From Caprella mutica (Eukaryota; Arthropoda; Malacostraca; Amphipoda; Caprellidae): a stretch of 64,000 nucleotides of DNA. Each line of letters opens with the position of its first letter. The stretch's first letter is position 1. The notes under the pieces were generated by a model. The model saw nothing but the letters and a program-made list of their open reading frames with translations, was not told the DNA's origin and did no database searches. Where the stretch lies: assembly GCA_947561585.1 (NCBI GenBank), contig CANNZV010003160.1:1-64000 (forward strand). Direction: 5' to 3'. A program made the translations under genes and the position numbers. This document shows, piece by piece, positions 22,673 through 35,300 of this stretch.

Positions 22673-23637
22673 ACAATTCACAATTTTATTTAATTCACTC
22701 CATTAACCACTAATTACACTCAATAGTTACTACAGTTAATACATAATAGCGCTATAATAGTTAATATAATTAATAGTTAATAGAATAATAAGCTATTCAC
22801 TCCATCAGCTATTTAGTTTAAAGCTTTTAAAGAGCGCTCCACTCTATAGCTTATAACAGCACTATTACTTATTTAGTGACATATTAAGTCATGGCTATAC
22901 TCCCCTAACCACTTTACTATGTCACACTATGTTTGTCTAACTAGGTATAATGATAAAATAGTTAAAATGTAATGAATAGGACATGTGAGGTAAATGGACA
23001 TATCACCTTCATGGTTAAAGCATACGACTCCTACCAATACTTACACTAATCTAACAACACATTTACTAAATATAAACACTTACATTATCCCTCTAAATAC
23101 TTTTAGTGTTCACTATAACTCACTAAATACTTCATTTCTGGGTATAAACACGAAAAGGCTAGAGTTTTGCTGTTCACGACACTGAGCGTCACATCCTCCC
23201 TTCACTGACTTCACTCTTACACTGAAGGGTTGGGTGACCGTCAGCTAAACCCCTCCCCCTTAACCCCCTCCACCACACTCCTAAACATACTTTTTAATGC
23301 TATTTACTCTATGCAAATAATGTTGTTTGTTAAAATAAATATGTGACTTCTTCAAATGATAACCGGTTTAAACTGGATAGACTCTTCACATTAACAGTGA
23401 AGATACAGTATGTACGAATGTGAAGATACCCTTCCCTTCCCTCCCTTTCGTTTCACCTTCACCCAGTACCTTCGTAAGCTTTTTATGTTTGTGTACTTGC
23501 AAACTTTGTTTATTTGTTCAAATTCCCTAATGATGTCTGCCAACAATTTACTCATAAAAATTCGCATGCATGATGAAATAAATATTTATATGTGCTATAC
23601 AAGCAAAAAGTAAATATTGAATACTTTTAATTGAGGT
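22673..23637. other. Unique interval, no credible gene
   Basis: Small plus-strand frames at 22994-23185 and 23410-23613 (63 and 67 codons) are AT-rich and have no recognisable features. A pyrimidine-rich stretch lies around 23240-23280. Confidence 0.4.
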
Positions 23638-23945
23638 GAATGGAATGTTATTACCTTTTTCCGTAGGCTTGGTAGTGATTTACCGGGTAAATGAAATACT
23701 GTCACCTTTCTCCGTAGATTTGGTAATGTTTTACCGGGTAAATGAAATACTGTCACCTTTCTACGTAGATTTGGTAATGTTTCACCGGGTAAATGAAATA
23801 CTGTCACCTTTCTACGTAGATTTGGTAATGTTTTACCGGGTAAATGAAATACTGTCTCCCTTATCCGTAGATTTGGTAATGTTTTACTGGGTAAATGAAA
23901 TATTGTCACCGTTCTCCGTAGATTTGGTAATGTTTTATAGCGTAA
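23638..23945. repeat. 51-bp minisatellite, 6 copies
   Basis: The unit contains TTGGTAATGTTTTACCGGGT, AAATGAAATACTGTCACCTT and TCTCCGTAGAT. Each unit includes the palindrome TTTACCGGGTAAA. Since 51 is 17 codons, frames stay open on both strands; neither has non-repeat coding sequence of any length. Confidence 0.95.
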
Positions 23946-24724
23946 ATATTTACCTAATTATTATTAACCTATTACTGTATTGTGTACCTTCAATATTTTC
24001 AGTTTTTGTCCACCATGTATGATGTACCTAACGATGTTCACCTAAATCTTCTTGTATTTGTTATAGACATTTTATATTTTTTTTATATGATTAAGCGTGA
24101 CCAGATTATTGGCAGAGTAGAACGCTGGCGTTAATACCAAGAATATCGTCAAACAACTAAAAGTGTGTCGCTAAATGATTTTAGGCACAACCTCCAGTTA
24201 ACCAACTCCAGTGAGTGATCAATTCGAATCCAAAAAGTGTGTATTCCTGCAGTGAAACAAATTGATCAAAACCCGCAAAGAAGGGGTCACCTGTAGAATC
24301 CGAATTATTCAGGAGTGAAATCTTGGGCGTGTCCGGGAAACTCTCATTATGAAAAACTGCAATAATTTTTTTTAGTTAGAAAAAAAAGTAACTAAAAAAC
24401 ATAATAATGATAAACTATATTTCCAATTTCTTTAACTACTTACCTAGGATTTTGCTGGCGTTTACTAGATAATATGTTGAACAAATTGTTCATTTTGGAA
24501 GCTATTTCAAACATTAAGGCAGTTTTGTTGTTATTTAAAGTATTTTAGACAGCATTAACCCTAGGGAAAAAACTTGAGTTAGTTGATACTGAAATTCGAA
24601 TTCAAAGTTTTATTACAATAATGCTATATTCAGTAATTTTTTTCTTTTGCTACAAATTTCAATGCACATTACTAATTAACAAAAAAGTCAATGAAGGTTT
24701 TCCAGACCGGGAGTTTAATCATTG
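23946..24724. other. Unique AT-rich interval
   Basis: No gene seen. GGGGTCACCTGTAGAATC near 24284 is loosely inverted relative to GAATCTACAGGTGATCCC near 24851, about 19 bp, which might mark the ends of a decayed element. Confidence 0.35.
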
Positions 24725-24846
24725 TGAACTTGGGGTGCTGATTGTACTAGAGTGAACTTGGGGTGGTGATTGTACAAGAGTAAACTTGGGGCGCTGATTG
24801 TACAAGAATGAACTTGGGGCGCTGATTGTACAAGAGTGAACTTGGG
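24725..24846. repeat. 28-bp minisatellite, about 4 copies
   Basis: The unit contains GTGAACTTGGGGCGCTGATT then GTACAAGA. Confidence 0.9.
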
Positions 24847-25940
24847 GGCAGAATCTACAGGTGATCCCAAACTAGCGCGAAAAAATTGCATTATAAAGCT
24901 CTAGATCCTCAATACAGAGACTAATCATTAATCAAAGAGGATCTAAAGTTAATTCCGTTGAAAAAGCAGTCTAGACATCTAATATCAGAGGCCTCCATAA
25001 AATAATACCAGAACAGGTGATGTTACAAGATTTTAAATGATCTCCAGGAATGATTTTGATTTGTTGAGACAACGAGATATTCACTGCTGTCACCAATAAT
25101 TAGGACCATAGGGTTGATGACTGTAGCTAAGATGACTTGTCTCTAAACGTTATTAGCTATTTGAGACATCAGAAGCATGCTTATAACATGGTATGTGGTG
25201 CTACTTCGGATGTGACATAATCTCTTTATATCTGTTTTGATAAAGGAATCAAGTAAACAGACATGTTTATTTGAATATATTGGAGGGAAAATTCTTTCTA
25301 TGGACTCTCCAAATCATTTGAAACCAATTCATTCACTCAAGACGAAGTACCATTCATCAGGTCCATCTCAAAGGTGGTACAAAGACCACCTCTGTGGCTT
25401 TTGGGAGAAGACAGTGCAGCCACTCTCAATCCCTGATATCAATTCTATGGACTTAGCAATAAAACTACTCCAAATGGACGAAGATTTAGTTGCGTGTTCT
25501 TGTGCTTCAGTAACAACCTGTGTTGAGAAAATTATCAAAGCAAAAGACTGCTATTACGAAACTGCTATTTTTTAATTCAATTCAGTTGAATTCAATAAAT
25601 TCAATTCAACCTTTTTTTATGTCGCTCTGTACGATGAAAAGCAGAAATAAACACGTGTCCTGTTACTATGGTATAAACTGATACCTGATCGCTTAAACTG
25701 AAGATTCTGCTCAATCCACGTTACCACATATAAATCACTATTGATTTTGGTTTAGAGTATTATAAACTGTGTATCAACCGTTAATTGATAGCCCCAGAAT
25801 AGGTTGGTTCTGCATCAGCCAACACTAATGATAGCTGCATCATCTATCGATGAGACAAGCGCTTTGATCGGAATCACTGAGAGGCGCCTTTGATCTAACA
25901 TATCTGTGAAGCGAAGCAATGAACCCAAACCAATGAGTCC
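24847..25940. other. Low-repeat interval with a decayed coding-like segment
   Basis: Composition is more balanced than in the flanks from about 24890 to 25575. Short stretches in different frames look protein-like but are broken by stops, and the longest open piece is 25237-25575 (listed separately). 25576-25940 shows nothing. Confidence 0.4.
25237..25575 (+). CDS. Possible exon or pseudogene fragment, unidentified
   Basis: A frame open for 112 codons to a TAA. Its first codon is TTG, so there is no proper start; the first in-frame ATG falls about 20 residues in. The peptide is not periodic and has a coding-like composition: basic and Trp-rich in the middle (SSGPSQRWYKDHLCGFWEKT, residues about 40-59), then a Cys-bearing segment (VACSCASVTTCVEKIIKAKD). 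The spacing of these cysteines does not match a zinc-finger class I know. Upstream sequence carries stops in all frames. It could be the 3-prime end of a decayed transposon or host gene. Confidence 0.22.
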   Translation: MIKESSKQTCLFEYIGGKILSMDSPNHLKPIHSLKTKYHSSGPSQRWYKDHLCGFWEKTVQPLSIPDINSMDLAIKLLQMDEDLVACSCASVTTCVEKIIKAKDCYYETAIF

Positions 25941-26244
25941 ACAGGTATTGATATGATGAGACGACTGTAGATAGAGAGGCTTCGGGATACTGTAGGTGGT
26001 GAGGACTGTAGACACTGTAGATGAGGACACAGGTATCGATGTGATGAGACGACTGTAGATAGAGAGGCTTCGGGATACTGTAGGTGGTGTGAACCGTAGA
26101 CACTGTAGATGAGGATGCAAGTATTGATGTGATGAGAAGTCTGTAGATGGGGAGGCTTCGTGAGACTGTAGGTTGTGAGGACTGTAGAAACTGTAGATGA
26201 GTTCTCAGGTTTTGATGTGATGAATCAACTGTAGATAGTGAGGC
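25941..26244. repeat. 88-bp repeat, about 3.5 copies
   Basis: Copies begin near 25941, 26029, 26117 and 26205 (exact 88-bp steps) and contain GATGTGATGAGACGACTGTA, AGAGAGGCTTCGGGATACTG and GGACTGTAGACACTGTAGAT. The last motif is the unit of the adjacent 25-bp array, so that array appears to have grown from part of the 88-bp unit. Confidence 0.9.
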
Positions 26245-27803
26245 CTGTAGATGGAGAGGCTTGTAGACACTGTTGATCATGAGGCCTGTAGACACTGTTG
26301 ATCATGAGGCCTGTAGACACTGTTGATGATGAGGCCTGTAGAAACTGCATATGATTAGGCCTGTAGACACTATAGATGATGAGACATGTAGACACTGTAC
26401 ATGATGAGGCCTGTAGACACTGTTGATGATGAGGCCTGTAGACACTGTTGATCATGAAGCCTGTAGACACTGTTGATGATGAGACCTGTAGACACTGCAT
26501 ATGATTAGGCCTGTAGACACTTTATATGATGAGGCCTGTAGACACTGTAGATGATGAGGCCTGTAGACACTGTACATGATGAGACCTGTAGACACTGTAG
26601 ATGATGAGGCCTGTAGACACTGTAGATGATGAGGCCTGTAGACACTGTAGATGATGAGGCCTGTAGACACTGTAGATGATGAGGCCTGTAGACACTGTAG
26701 ATGATGAGGCCTGTAGACACTGTAGATGATGAGGCCTGTAGACACTGTAGATGATGAGGCCTGTAGACACTGTAGATGATGAGGCCTGTAGACACTGTAG
26801 ATGATGAGGCCTGTAGACACTGTAGATGATGAGGCCTGTAGACACTGTAGATGATGAGGCATGTAGACACTGTAGATGATGAGGCCTGTAGACACTGTAG
26901 ATGATGAGGCCTGTAGACACTGTAGATGATGAGGCCTGTAGACACTGTAGATGGTGAGACCTGTAGACACTGTAGATGATGAGGCCTGTAGACACTGTAC
27001 ATGATGAGGCCTGTAGACACTGTAGATGACGAGGCCTGTAGACACTGTAGATGACGAGGCCTGTAGACACTGTAGATGACGAGGCCTGTAGACACTGTTG
27101 ATCATGAGGCCTGTAGACACTGTAGATGACGAGGCCTGTAGACACTGTAGATGATGAGGCCTGTAGACACTGTAGATGATGAGGCCTGTAGACACTGTAG
27201 ATGATGAGGCCTGTAGACACAGTAGATGGTGAGACCTGTAGACACTGTAGATGATGAGGCCTGTAGACACTGTACATGATGAGGCCTGTAGACACTGTAG
27301 ATGACGAGGCCTGTAGACACTGTAGATGACGAGGCCTGTAGACACTGTAGATGACGAGGCCTGTAGACACTGTTGATCATGAGGCCTGTAGACACTGTAG
27401 ATGACGAGGCCTGTAGACACTGTAGATGATGAGGCCTGTAGACACTGTAGATGATGAGGCCTGTAGACACTGTAGATGATGAGGCCTGTAGACACTGTAG
27501 ATGATGAGGCCTGTAGACACTGTAGATGATGAGGCCTGTAGACACTGTAGATGATGAGGCCTGTAGACACTGTAGATGATGAGGCCTATAGACACTGTAG
27601 ATGATGAGGCCTGTAGACACTGTAGATGATGAGGCCTGTAGACACTGTAGATGATGAGGCCTGTAGACACTGTAGATGATGAGGCCTGTAGACACTGTAG
27701 ATGATGAGGCCTGTAGACACTGTAGATGATGAGGCCTATAGACACTGTAGATGATGAGGCCTGTAGACACTGTAGATGATGAGGCCTGTAGACACTGCAG
27801 ATG
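26245..27803. repeat. 25-bp satellite array, about 62 copies
   Basis: The unit contains GACACTGTAGATGATGAGGC then CTGTA. Variants GATGACGAG, GTTGATCAT, GTACATGAT and GATGGTGAGAC occur in order, and the order is repeated with a 275-bp offset (11 units). Minus-strand frames up to 372 codons have a 25-residue period and are artefacts. Confidence 0.98.
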
Positions 27804-28444
27804 GTCAGGTCTAGGTTTTCTCTAAGTGGCTTGTTTCTTGTCTCAGATCGAAAGATATTATTTTCCTGATCCACGGGATATTATTTCGGTTTTTCTCTTC
27901 TCTCACAATGATTAAAATTCTGCAGACCTTTATATAAAAACCCATAATAACAATTTAGTTGTTTATGAAAGGCATCCTATATATAATGGAAGGATCTTAC
28001 AATTTTCTTTTTGTTTTCACAAATACCAATTTAAATTGTTTATCTCCTTTTATAAAAAGGTAAAGTAATAGCGCTAACTTTAACAAAAGTTTCCTTTTAG
28101 ACTAAGTTCGGATGCAAATATTTCATACAGTATTAGGCTTCAGAATTTACTCTTTTAGTTGAAAACAAGTACAGAACACACAAACAAGTAGGGAGGAGTT
28201 CATTTCGGATATATTACTCCCTTATATAAGACTTTTTCTATTTTTCTAACCGTGTTTATTTCCACTATTTATATTAGGTTTGTGTAGATATATTTTATTT
28301 ACTCTTATAGTAGTTCTGTTATTACGATAATTAGTATAAATTGTATCAACCAAAAAAATAAATCAGACTGCACAATAACAGATTTTCTATATAATTTCTT
28401 ATAGAGTTATGATTGAGTTCAGAGTGAGAACATCAAAAACTAGA
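27804..28444. other. Unique AT-rich interval
   Basis: No gene, array or strong hairpin seen. Confidence 0.4.
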
Positions 28445-28650
28445 TGACGGGCACTCGTAGAGCGCATACCTTCGCTGCCACTTGTAAATAACAATGACCT
28501 TTAACCCATTTGCTCCCAAAATCTAACCAAATGGTTCCTGGACATTGACCAAATTAATCAAATTTCAGGCAATTTGATTGACTTATTTTTGAGTTATGCG
28601 AATAACAAATAAGTACATAAATGCCGACTAAATCATAATCTTCCGCAACT
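28445..28650. repeat. Dispersed repeat A, copy 2
   Basis: GCACTCGTAGAGCGCATACC, TTGCTCCCAAAATCTAACCA, AATTTCAGGCAATTTGAT and GAGTTATGCGAATAACAA match copies 1 and 3. The TGACCT triplet has decayed to TGACCTTTAACCC. Confidence 0.75.
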
Positions 28651-28881
28651 TCCGAAAGTAATAACAAATTACAAAGATGAAGAATTGAATCACTTCATGG
28701 GGAATAGAGCCCCTAGACCCCAATACAATAAACCAATACACCAACTGATTTCATTCCCGATCATCTTTATACTGGAAAAAATGGTGGAAAATATAGGATG
28801 ATGGGAATTACTAGAAAACAACCATTTAATACGACCTGAAGTCTAACGGTCGCTGTAAGTGGTATATCCTTCTAAAATATC

Positions 28882-29520
28882 TTGTGACTTGATTACCTAC
28901 ATTTATTACCTACCTTGATTACCTACATTTATTACCTACCTTGATTACCTACATTTATTACCTACCTTGATTACTTACCATTACCTACCTTGATTACCTA
29001 CCATTACCTACCTTGATTACCTACCATTACCTACCTTGATTACCTACCTTGATTACCTACCTTGATTAGCTACCTTGATTAACTACCTTGATTACCTACC
29101 ATTACCTACTTTGATTACCTACCATTACCTACCTTGATTACCTACCATTACCTACCTTGATTACCTACCATTACCTACCTTGATTACCTACCATTACCTA
29201 CCTTGATTACCTACCATTACCTACCTTGATTACCTACCTTGATTACCTACATGGATTACCTACCATTACCTACCTTGATTACCTAACTTGATTACCTACC
29301 ATTACCTACCTTGATTACCTACCTTGATTACCTACATGGATTACCTACCATTACCTACCTTGATTACCTAACTTGATTACCTACCATTACCTACTTTGAT
29401 TACCTACCATTACCTACCTTGATTACCTACCATCACCTACCTTGATTACCTACCATTACCTACTTTGATTACCTACCATTACCTACCTTGATTACCTACC
29501 ATACCTACCTTGATTACCTA
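28882..29520. repeat. 23-bp minisatellite, left part
   Basis: Built of ACCTTGATTACCT and ACCATTACCT modules combined into 23-bp (also 13- and 26-bp) units, about 28 copies. The array is broken at 29521 by the foldback element and resumes at 31028. Confidence 0.95.
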
Positions 29521-30200
29521 CGGACAACTGCCATGCAATATATTATAATTTTATATTGGGTGAATTGTAATGCACTTGTAAACCTAACCTTTCATGGAAT
29601 TAATTTGATGTGAAGTATATTATTATCTTAACCTAAAAAATAAGTATAATATTAATCGTATAGTCCAAAATTGTGCATAAAGAAGTATAAAAATTAATAC
29701 AGACGGTAAATTCAGAATTTAAAGTTGAAGTAGCTATACTAAATTCATTTCTTTTTTAAATCATATTCAATCCATTTAGCTCCTTAAACAATCAAATTGT
29801 TGACAAGAAGTGGCAAATCTATTGATGCAAAACTTTCTTTTCAAACATTTCAAAACACAAAGAATAGTACAAACACAAGCTTTACAGGTTAAAATTTCCA
29901 GTGAGTTTAATTTTGCATTTTACTATTGAAGAATTTTCATTGGGTTAATTAATATTTTTTTTTTATAAAAACAAACTTTTCTGCTAGATTCAGGATTAGA
30001 AACTGAAGTAGTATTTATCTTATTTCTATGTTAAAAAAAATCCTACAAAGAACACTTTACTCAGTGCCTTCGAAATTTGAATTTGTTTTTCTACAGTTTC
30101 TTTGTTTCTAGCTCCCACCGATCAGAAACATGTCTTTAAAATACGTATTTGAAAAGTGTCAAAATATGAGAATGATTATTACTGAAATATGTTTTATTAA

Positions 30201-30225
30201 ATTTGTTATTATGCTAATAACAAAT
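30201..30225. other. Tight hairpin in the foldback centre
   Basis: ATTTGTTATTA (30201-30211) and TAATAACAAAT (30215-30225) form a perfect 11-bp stem with a TGC loop. Confidence 0.7.
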
Positions 30226-30629
30226 CAACATTTTAGTTAACTCATATATGCCCAGTGTTGTGTGAAAGCAACTCTAAAATAGTAAGATGCAAAACCACAC
30301 TCACTGAAAATTTGAACCAGTAAAGCTTATGTTTGTACTATTCTTTGTATTCGGAAATGTTTGAAAAAAAGTTTTATATCCATAGATTTCAATCTTTTTG
30401 TCAACCAATTGATTATTCAAAATGCGAAAGAAAATGATTGTAACAAAGAAAGAATTCTAGTATTACTTCAATATTAATTTCAATGCTTCTTCATTCACAA
30501 TTTCTTACTATACAATTAACATTTTAATACTAAAATTTTAGGTTAATATAATAATATACTTCACATCAAATTAATTCCAAGAAATGTTAGGCTTTACAAT
30601 TCACCCAAAATAAAATTATAATATATTGC

Positions 30630-31027
30630 ATGGAAGTTGTCCGCATGGCAGTTTGTCGCATGGCAGTTGTCCACTATGGCAGTTGTCCGTATGGCAGTTT
30701 GTCGCATGGCGGTTGTCCACTATGGCAGTTGTCCACATGGCAGTTGTCCACTATGGCAGTTGTCCACATGGCAGTTGTCCACTATGGCAGTTGTCCACTA
30801 TGGCAGTTGTCCGCATGGCAGTTTGTCGCATGGCAGTTGTACATTATGGCAGTTGTCCGCATGGCAGTTTGTCGCATGGCAGTTGTACACTATGGCAGTT
30901 GTCCGCATGGCAGTTTGTCGCATGGCAGTTATCCGCATGACAGTTGTCCACTATGGCAGTTGTCCGCATGGCAGTTGTCCACTATGGCAGTTGTCCGCAT
31001 GGCAGTTATCCGCATGACAGTTGTCCT
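30630..31027. repeat. 15/16-bp array made of the foldback element's end motif, about 26 copies
   Basis: Units alternate among ATGGCAGTTGTCCGC, ATGGCAGTTTGTCGC and ATGGCAGTTGTCCACT. The core GGCAGTTGTCC is the reverse complement of the element's single-copy left terminus GGACAACTGCC. Plus-strand frames of 104-146 codons here are repeat artefacts. Confidence 0.95.
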
Positions 31028-31190
31028 AGAGCCATTACCTACATCGATTACCTACCATTTCCTACCTTGATTACCTACTATTTCCTACTTTGATTACATA
31101 CTTTGACTACCTATCTTGACGACCTACTATTATCTACCCTGATTACTTACCTTGAGTACCTATTTTGAATACCTATACCCTGTCCACCTA
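31028..31190. repeat. 23-bp minisatellite, right part, diverged
   Basis: Continues the 28882-29520 array after the insertion (GATTACCTACCATTTCCTAC) but with more substitutions, dissolving into TACTTTGACTACCTA-like strings. Confidence 0.85.
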
Positions 31191-32310
31191 CCTTTACCAC
31201 CCAATATCCCTGTTGTACTGTTTTCAACTTCACTTCCAAGTATTCTCTTTTCATTACCCGTACAATATTAATATTCCTGTTTCTATTATCTATTACCCCC
31301 AAACCCGATGCCGCTATTGTTTTTCCTTAGCCCTTACAAACCCCCCCCCCCACCACCACCACCACATTACCCCGATCTGGTTGCCTACCCCCCTTCCCAA
31401 TCCCCCCTCCACCAGGCTGACGTAACTCGACTCCTTCCCCCGGGGGTTTTGGAACTCAAAACAACTTGGTTTGTCTCGACTAATGAAGGGCTTGCTTCCC
31501 CATTAGGGCTATCATATCCCTCGCAAAGATGGGTATGGGTTGATGAGGAGAAGATGGGGGAATTATTAGGGGGTGATGGAGGAAATTTTGTAAGGAAAAT
31601 TTTACAAAAAAAATTTGGATCTCTTTAATTTTACGGTCCGAAAAACTTGTATGTCTGAATTTTTTCTTGATATACTTATAGGTAGAGTGTGTCCACTGCC
31701 ATTGAATATAGTAAGTATTGCGTATAATTTATAAATTATTATTTAAAGTATTACGTATCTATGGAGTCAATATTATGCATCTTATCGTACTAGAATTATG
31801 AAGATGAAGACTCATGTAGATTCAATGGAAAAACTAAATTATAGGTTATTTTTCCATCTTTTGTTTACGAAGATTAATAAATTTGATATCAGAATAAGAA
31901 TTAATTAAGTAGTAACGGAGATTGTTATATTGATCAACACACGTGTCCTATTAAGCCTAATTGTTTGAAAATAACGGAAGTTACAAAGTGTTAAGTTGAT
32001 TTACTTTTACGTCCCACTTTTTAACGTAAAAGTACAGAGATCCAATATTTTAGACCCCAATTATCGAAACAGTTCATTTTCTACATGAGTTCTATCAGCA
32101 AAGGGTCCATTTTTTAATATAATTTAATTTCATTCTAATATTGATATCCTTTCAAACTTTCTTGGTTTTAATAACCGAAATAATAATAATAATTTCAAAT
32201 ATTTTTCAGGTTTCTCACAGTTTTCTCAGACTCAGGTGTACTCTGTTCATAACTTACGCCTCGAGTCATTCTTGAAAATAGTTACAAGTAATAAGTTATG
32301 ATTAGTTTGC
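31191..32310. other. Unique interval with C-rich tract
   Basis: 11 C then (CCA)n at 31341-31363. The 106-codon plus-strand frame at 31308-31628 has an ATG start but opens through the C-rich tract; its later part (LKTTWFVSTNEGLASPLGLS) is non-repetitive but not recognised. TACTTTTACGT and ACGTAAAAGTA at 32008-32036 form an 11-bp stem. No convincing gene. Confidence 0.4.
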
Positions 32311-35300
32311 TGCTAAGAACAATTCCTGTGTCTTATTTGTGTCAGCATTAATCAGAACAATTCCTGTGTCATATTTGTGTCAGCATTAATCAGAACAATT
32401 CCTGTGTCTTATTTGTGTCAGCATTAATTAGAACAATTCCTGTGTCATATTTGTGTTAGCATTAATTAAAACAATTCCTGTGTCATATTTGTGTCAGCAT
32501 TAATTAGAACAATTCCTGTGTCATATTTGTGTCAGCATTAATTAGAACAATTCCTGTGTCATATTTGTGTCAGCATTAATCAGAACAATTCCTGTGTCAT
32601 ATTTGTGTCAGCATTAATTAGAACAATTCCTGTGTCATATTTGTGTCAGCATTAATCAGAACAATTCCTGTGTCATATTTGTGTCAGCATTAATTAGAAC
32701 AATTCCTGTGTCATATTTGTTTCAGCATTAATTAGAACAATTCCTGTGTCATATTTGTGTCAGCATTAATTAGAACAATTCCTGTGTCATATTTGTGTCA
32801 GCATTAATCAGAACAATTCCTGTGTCAGATTTGTGTCAGCATTAATCAGAACAATTCCTGTGTCATATTTGTGTCAGCATTATTCAGAACAATTCCTGTG
32901 TCATATTTGTGTCAGCATTAATTAGAACAATTCCTGTGTCATATTTGTGTCAGCATTAATTAGAACAATTCCTGTGTCATATTTGTGTCAGCATTAATTA
33001 GAACAATTCCTGTGTCATATTTGTGTCAGCATTAATTAGAACAATTCCTGTGTCATATTTGTGTCAGCATTAATTAGAACAATTCCTGTGTCAGATTTGT
33101 GTCAGCATTAATTAGAACAATTCCTGTGTCATATTTGTGTCAGCATTAATTAGAACAATTCCTGTGTCATATTTGTGTCAGCATTAATTAGAACAATTCC
33201 TGTGTCATATTTGTGTCAGCATTAATTAGAACAATTCCTGTGTCATATTTGTGTCAGCATTAATTAGAACAATTCCTGTGTCATATTTGTGTCAGCATTA
33301 ATTAGAACAATTCCTGTGTCATATTTGTGTCAGCATTAATTAGAACAATTCCTGTGTCAGATTTGTGTCAGCATTAATCAGAACAATTCCTGTGTCATAT
33401 TTGTGTCAGCATTAATCAGAACAAATCTTGTGTCTTATTTGTGTCAGCATTAATCAGAACAATTCCTGTGGCAGATTTGTGTCAGCATTAATCAGAACAA
33501 TTCCTGTGGCAGATTTGTGTCAGCATTAATCAGAACAATTCCTGTGTCATATTTGTGTCAGCATTAATTAGAACAATTCCTGTGTCTTATTTGTGTCAGC
33601 ATTAATCAGAACAATTCCTGTGTCATATTTGTGTCAGCATTAATTAGAACAATTCCTGTGTCATATTTGTGTCAGCATTAATTAGAACAATTCCTGTGTC
33701 TTATTTGTGTCAGCATTAATCAGAACAATTCCTGTGTCATATTTGTGTCAGCATTAATTAGAACGATTCCTGTGTCATATTTGTGTCAGCATTAATTAGA
33801 ACAATTCCTGTGTCATATTTGTGTCAGCATTAATTAGAACAATTCCTGTGTCATATTTGTGTCAGCATTAATTAGAACAATTCCTGTGTCATATTTGTGT
33901 CAGCATTAATCAGAACAATTCCTGTGTCAGATTTGTGTCAGCATTAATTAGAACAATTCCTTTGTCAGATTTGTGTCAGCATTAATCAGAACAATTCCTG
34001 TGTCATATTTGTGTCAGCATTAATCAGAACAATTCTTGTGTCTTATTTGTGTCAGCATTAATCAGAACAATTCCTGTGGCAGATTTGTGTCAGCATTAAT
34101 CAGAACAATTCCTGTGGCAGATTTGTGTCAGCATTAATCAGAACAATTCCTGTGTCATATTTGTGTCAGCATTAATTAGAACAATTCCTGTGTCTTATTT
34201 GTGTCAGCATTAATCAGAACAATTCCTGTGTCAGATTTGTGTCAGCATTAATCAGAACAATTCCTGTGGCAATTTTGTGCCAGCATTAATCAGAACAATT
34301 CCTGTGTCATATTTGTGTCAGCATTAATCAGAACAATTCTTGTGTCTTATTTGTGTCAGCATTAATCAGAACAATTCCTGTGGCAGATTTGTGTCAGCAT
34401 TAATCAGAACAATTCCTGTGGCATATTTGTGTCAGCATTAATCAGAACAATTCCTGTGTCATATTTGTGTCAGCATTAATTAGAACAATTCCTGTGTCTT
34501 ATTTGTGTCAGCATTAATCAGAACAATTCCTGTGTCAGATTTGTGTTAGCATTAATCAGAACAATTCCTGTGGCAGATTTGTGTCAGCATTAATCAGAAC
34601 AATTCCTGTGTCATATTTGTGTCAGCATTAATTAGAACAATTCCTGTGTCTTATTTGTGTCAGCATTAATCAGAACAATTCCTGTGGCAGATTTGTGTCA
34701 GCATTAATCAGAACAATTCCTGTGTCATATTTGTGTCAGCATTAATTAGAACAATTCCTGTGTCTTATTTGTGTCAGCATTTATCAGAACAATTCCTGTG
34801 TCATATTTGTGTCAGCATTAATCAGAACAATTCCTGTGTCAGATTTGTGTCAGCATTAATCAGAACAATTCCTGTGTCATATTTGTGTCAGCATTAATTA
34901 GAACAATTCTTGTGTCTTATTTGTGTCAGCATTAATCAGAACAATTCCTGTGGCAGATTTGTGTCAGCATTAATCAGAACAATTCCTGTGGCAGATTTGT
35001 GTCAGCATTAATCAGAACAATTCCTGTGTCATATTTGTGTCAGCATTAATTAGAACAATTCCTGTGTCTTATTTGTGTCAGCATTAATCAGAACAATTCC
35101 TGTGTCAGATTTGTGTCAGCATTAATCAGAACAATTCCTGTGGCAATTTTGTGCCAGCATTAATCAGAACAATTCCTGTGTCATATTTGTGTCAGCATTA
35201 ATCAGAACAATTCTTGTGTCTTATTTGTGTCAGCATTAATCAGAACAATTCCTGTGGCAGATTTGTGTCAGCATTAATCAGAACAATTCCTGTGGCAGAT

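Larger units (their letters stand above)
29522..31027. mobile_element. 1.5-kb foldback element inserted in the 23-bp array
   Basis: Long inverted arms: left 29522 to about 29940, right about 30250 to 30642. The outer left end GGACAACTGCCATGCAATAT pairs with ATATTGCATGGAAGTTGTCC. Further in, TTAATTTGATGTGAAGTATA, CAAAGAATAGTACAAACA and AAGCTTTAC each recur inverted. The arms look about 80 percent alike. Beyond the right arm the end motif is repeated about 26 times (30643-31027). The same array continues on both sides, so this is an insertion; TA lies at both junctions, with one extra base at the left. No ORF of note in the 300-bp centre. Confidence 0.85.

Noticed and set aside
24284..24868. 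Possible element with 19-bp inverted ends (CACCTGTAGA strings)
   Set aside because: Similarity stops after about 19 bases and no target duplication is visible.
26452..27874. Minus-strand ORFs up to 372 codons
   Set aside because: 25-bp array read in all three frames.
31308..31628. 106-codon plus-strand ORF starting in a C-rich tract
   Set aside because: Opened by the poly-C and CCA run; the rest is short and unrecognised.
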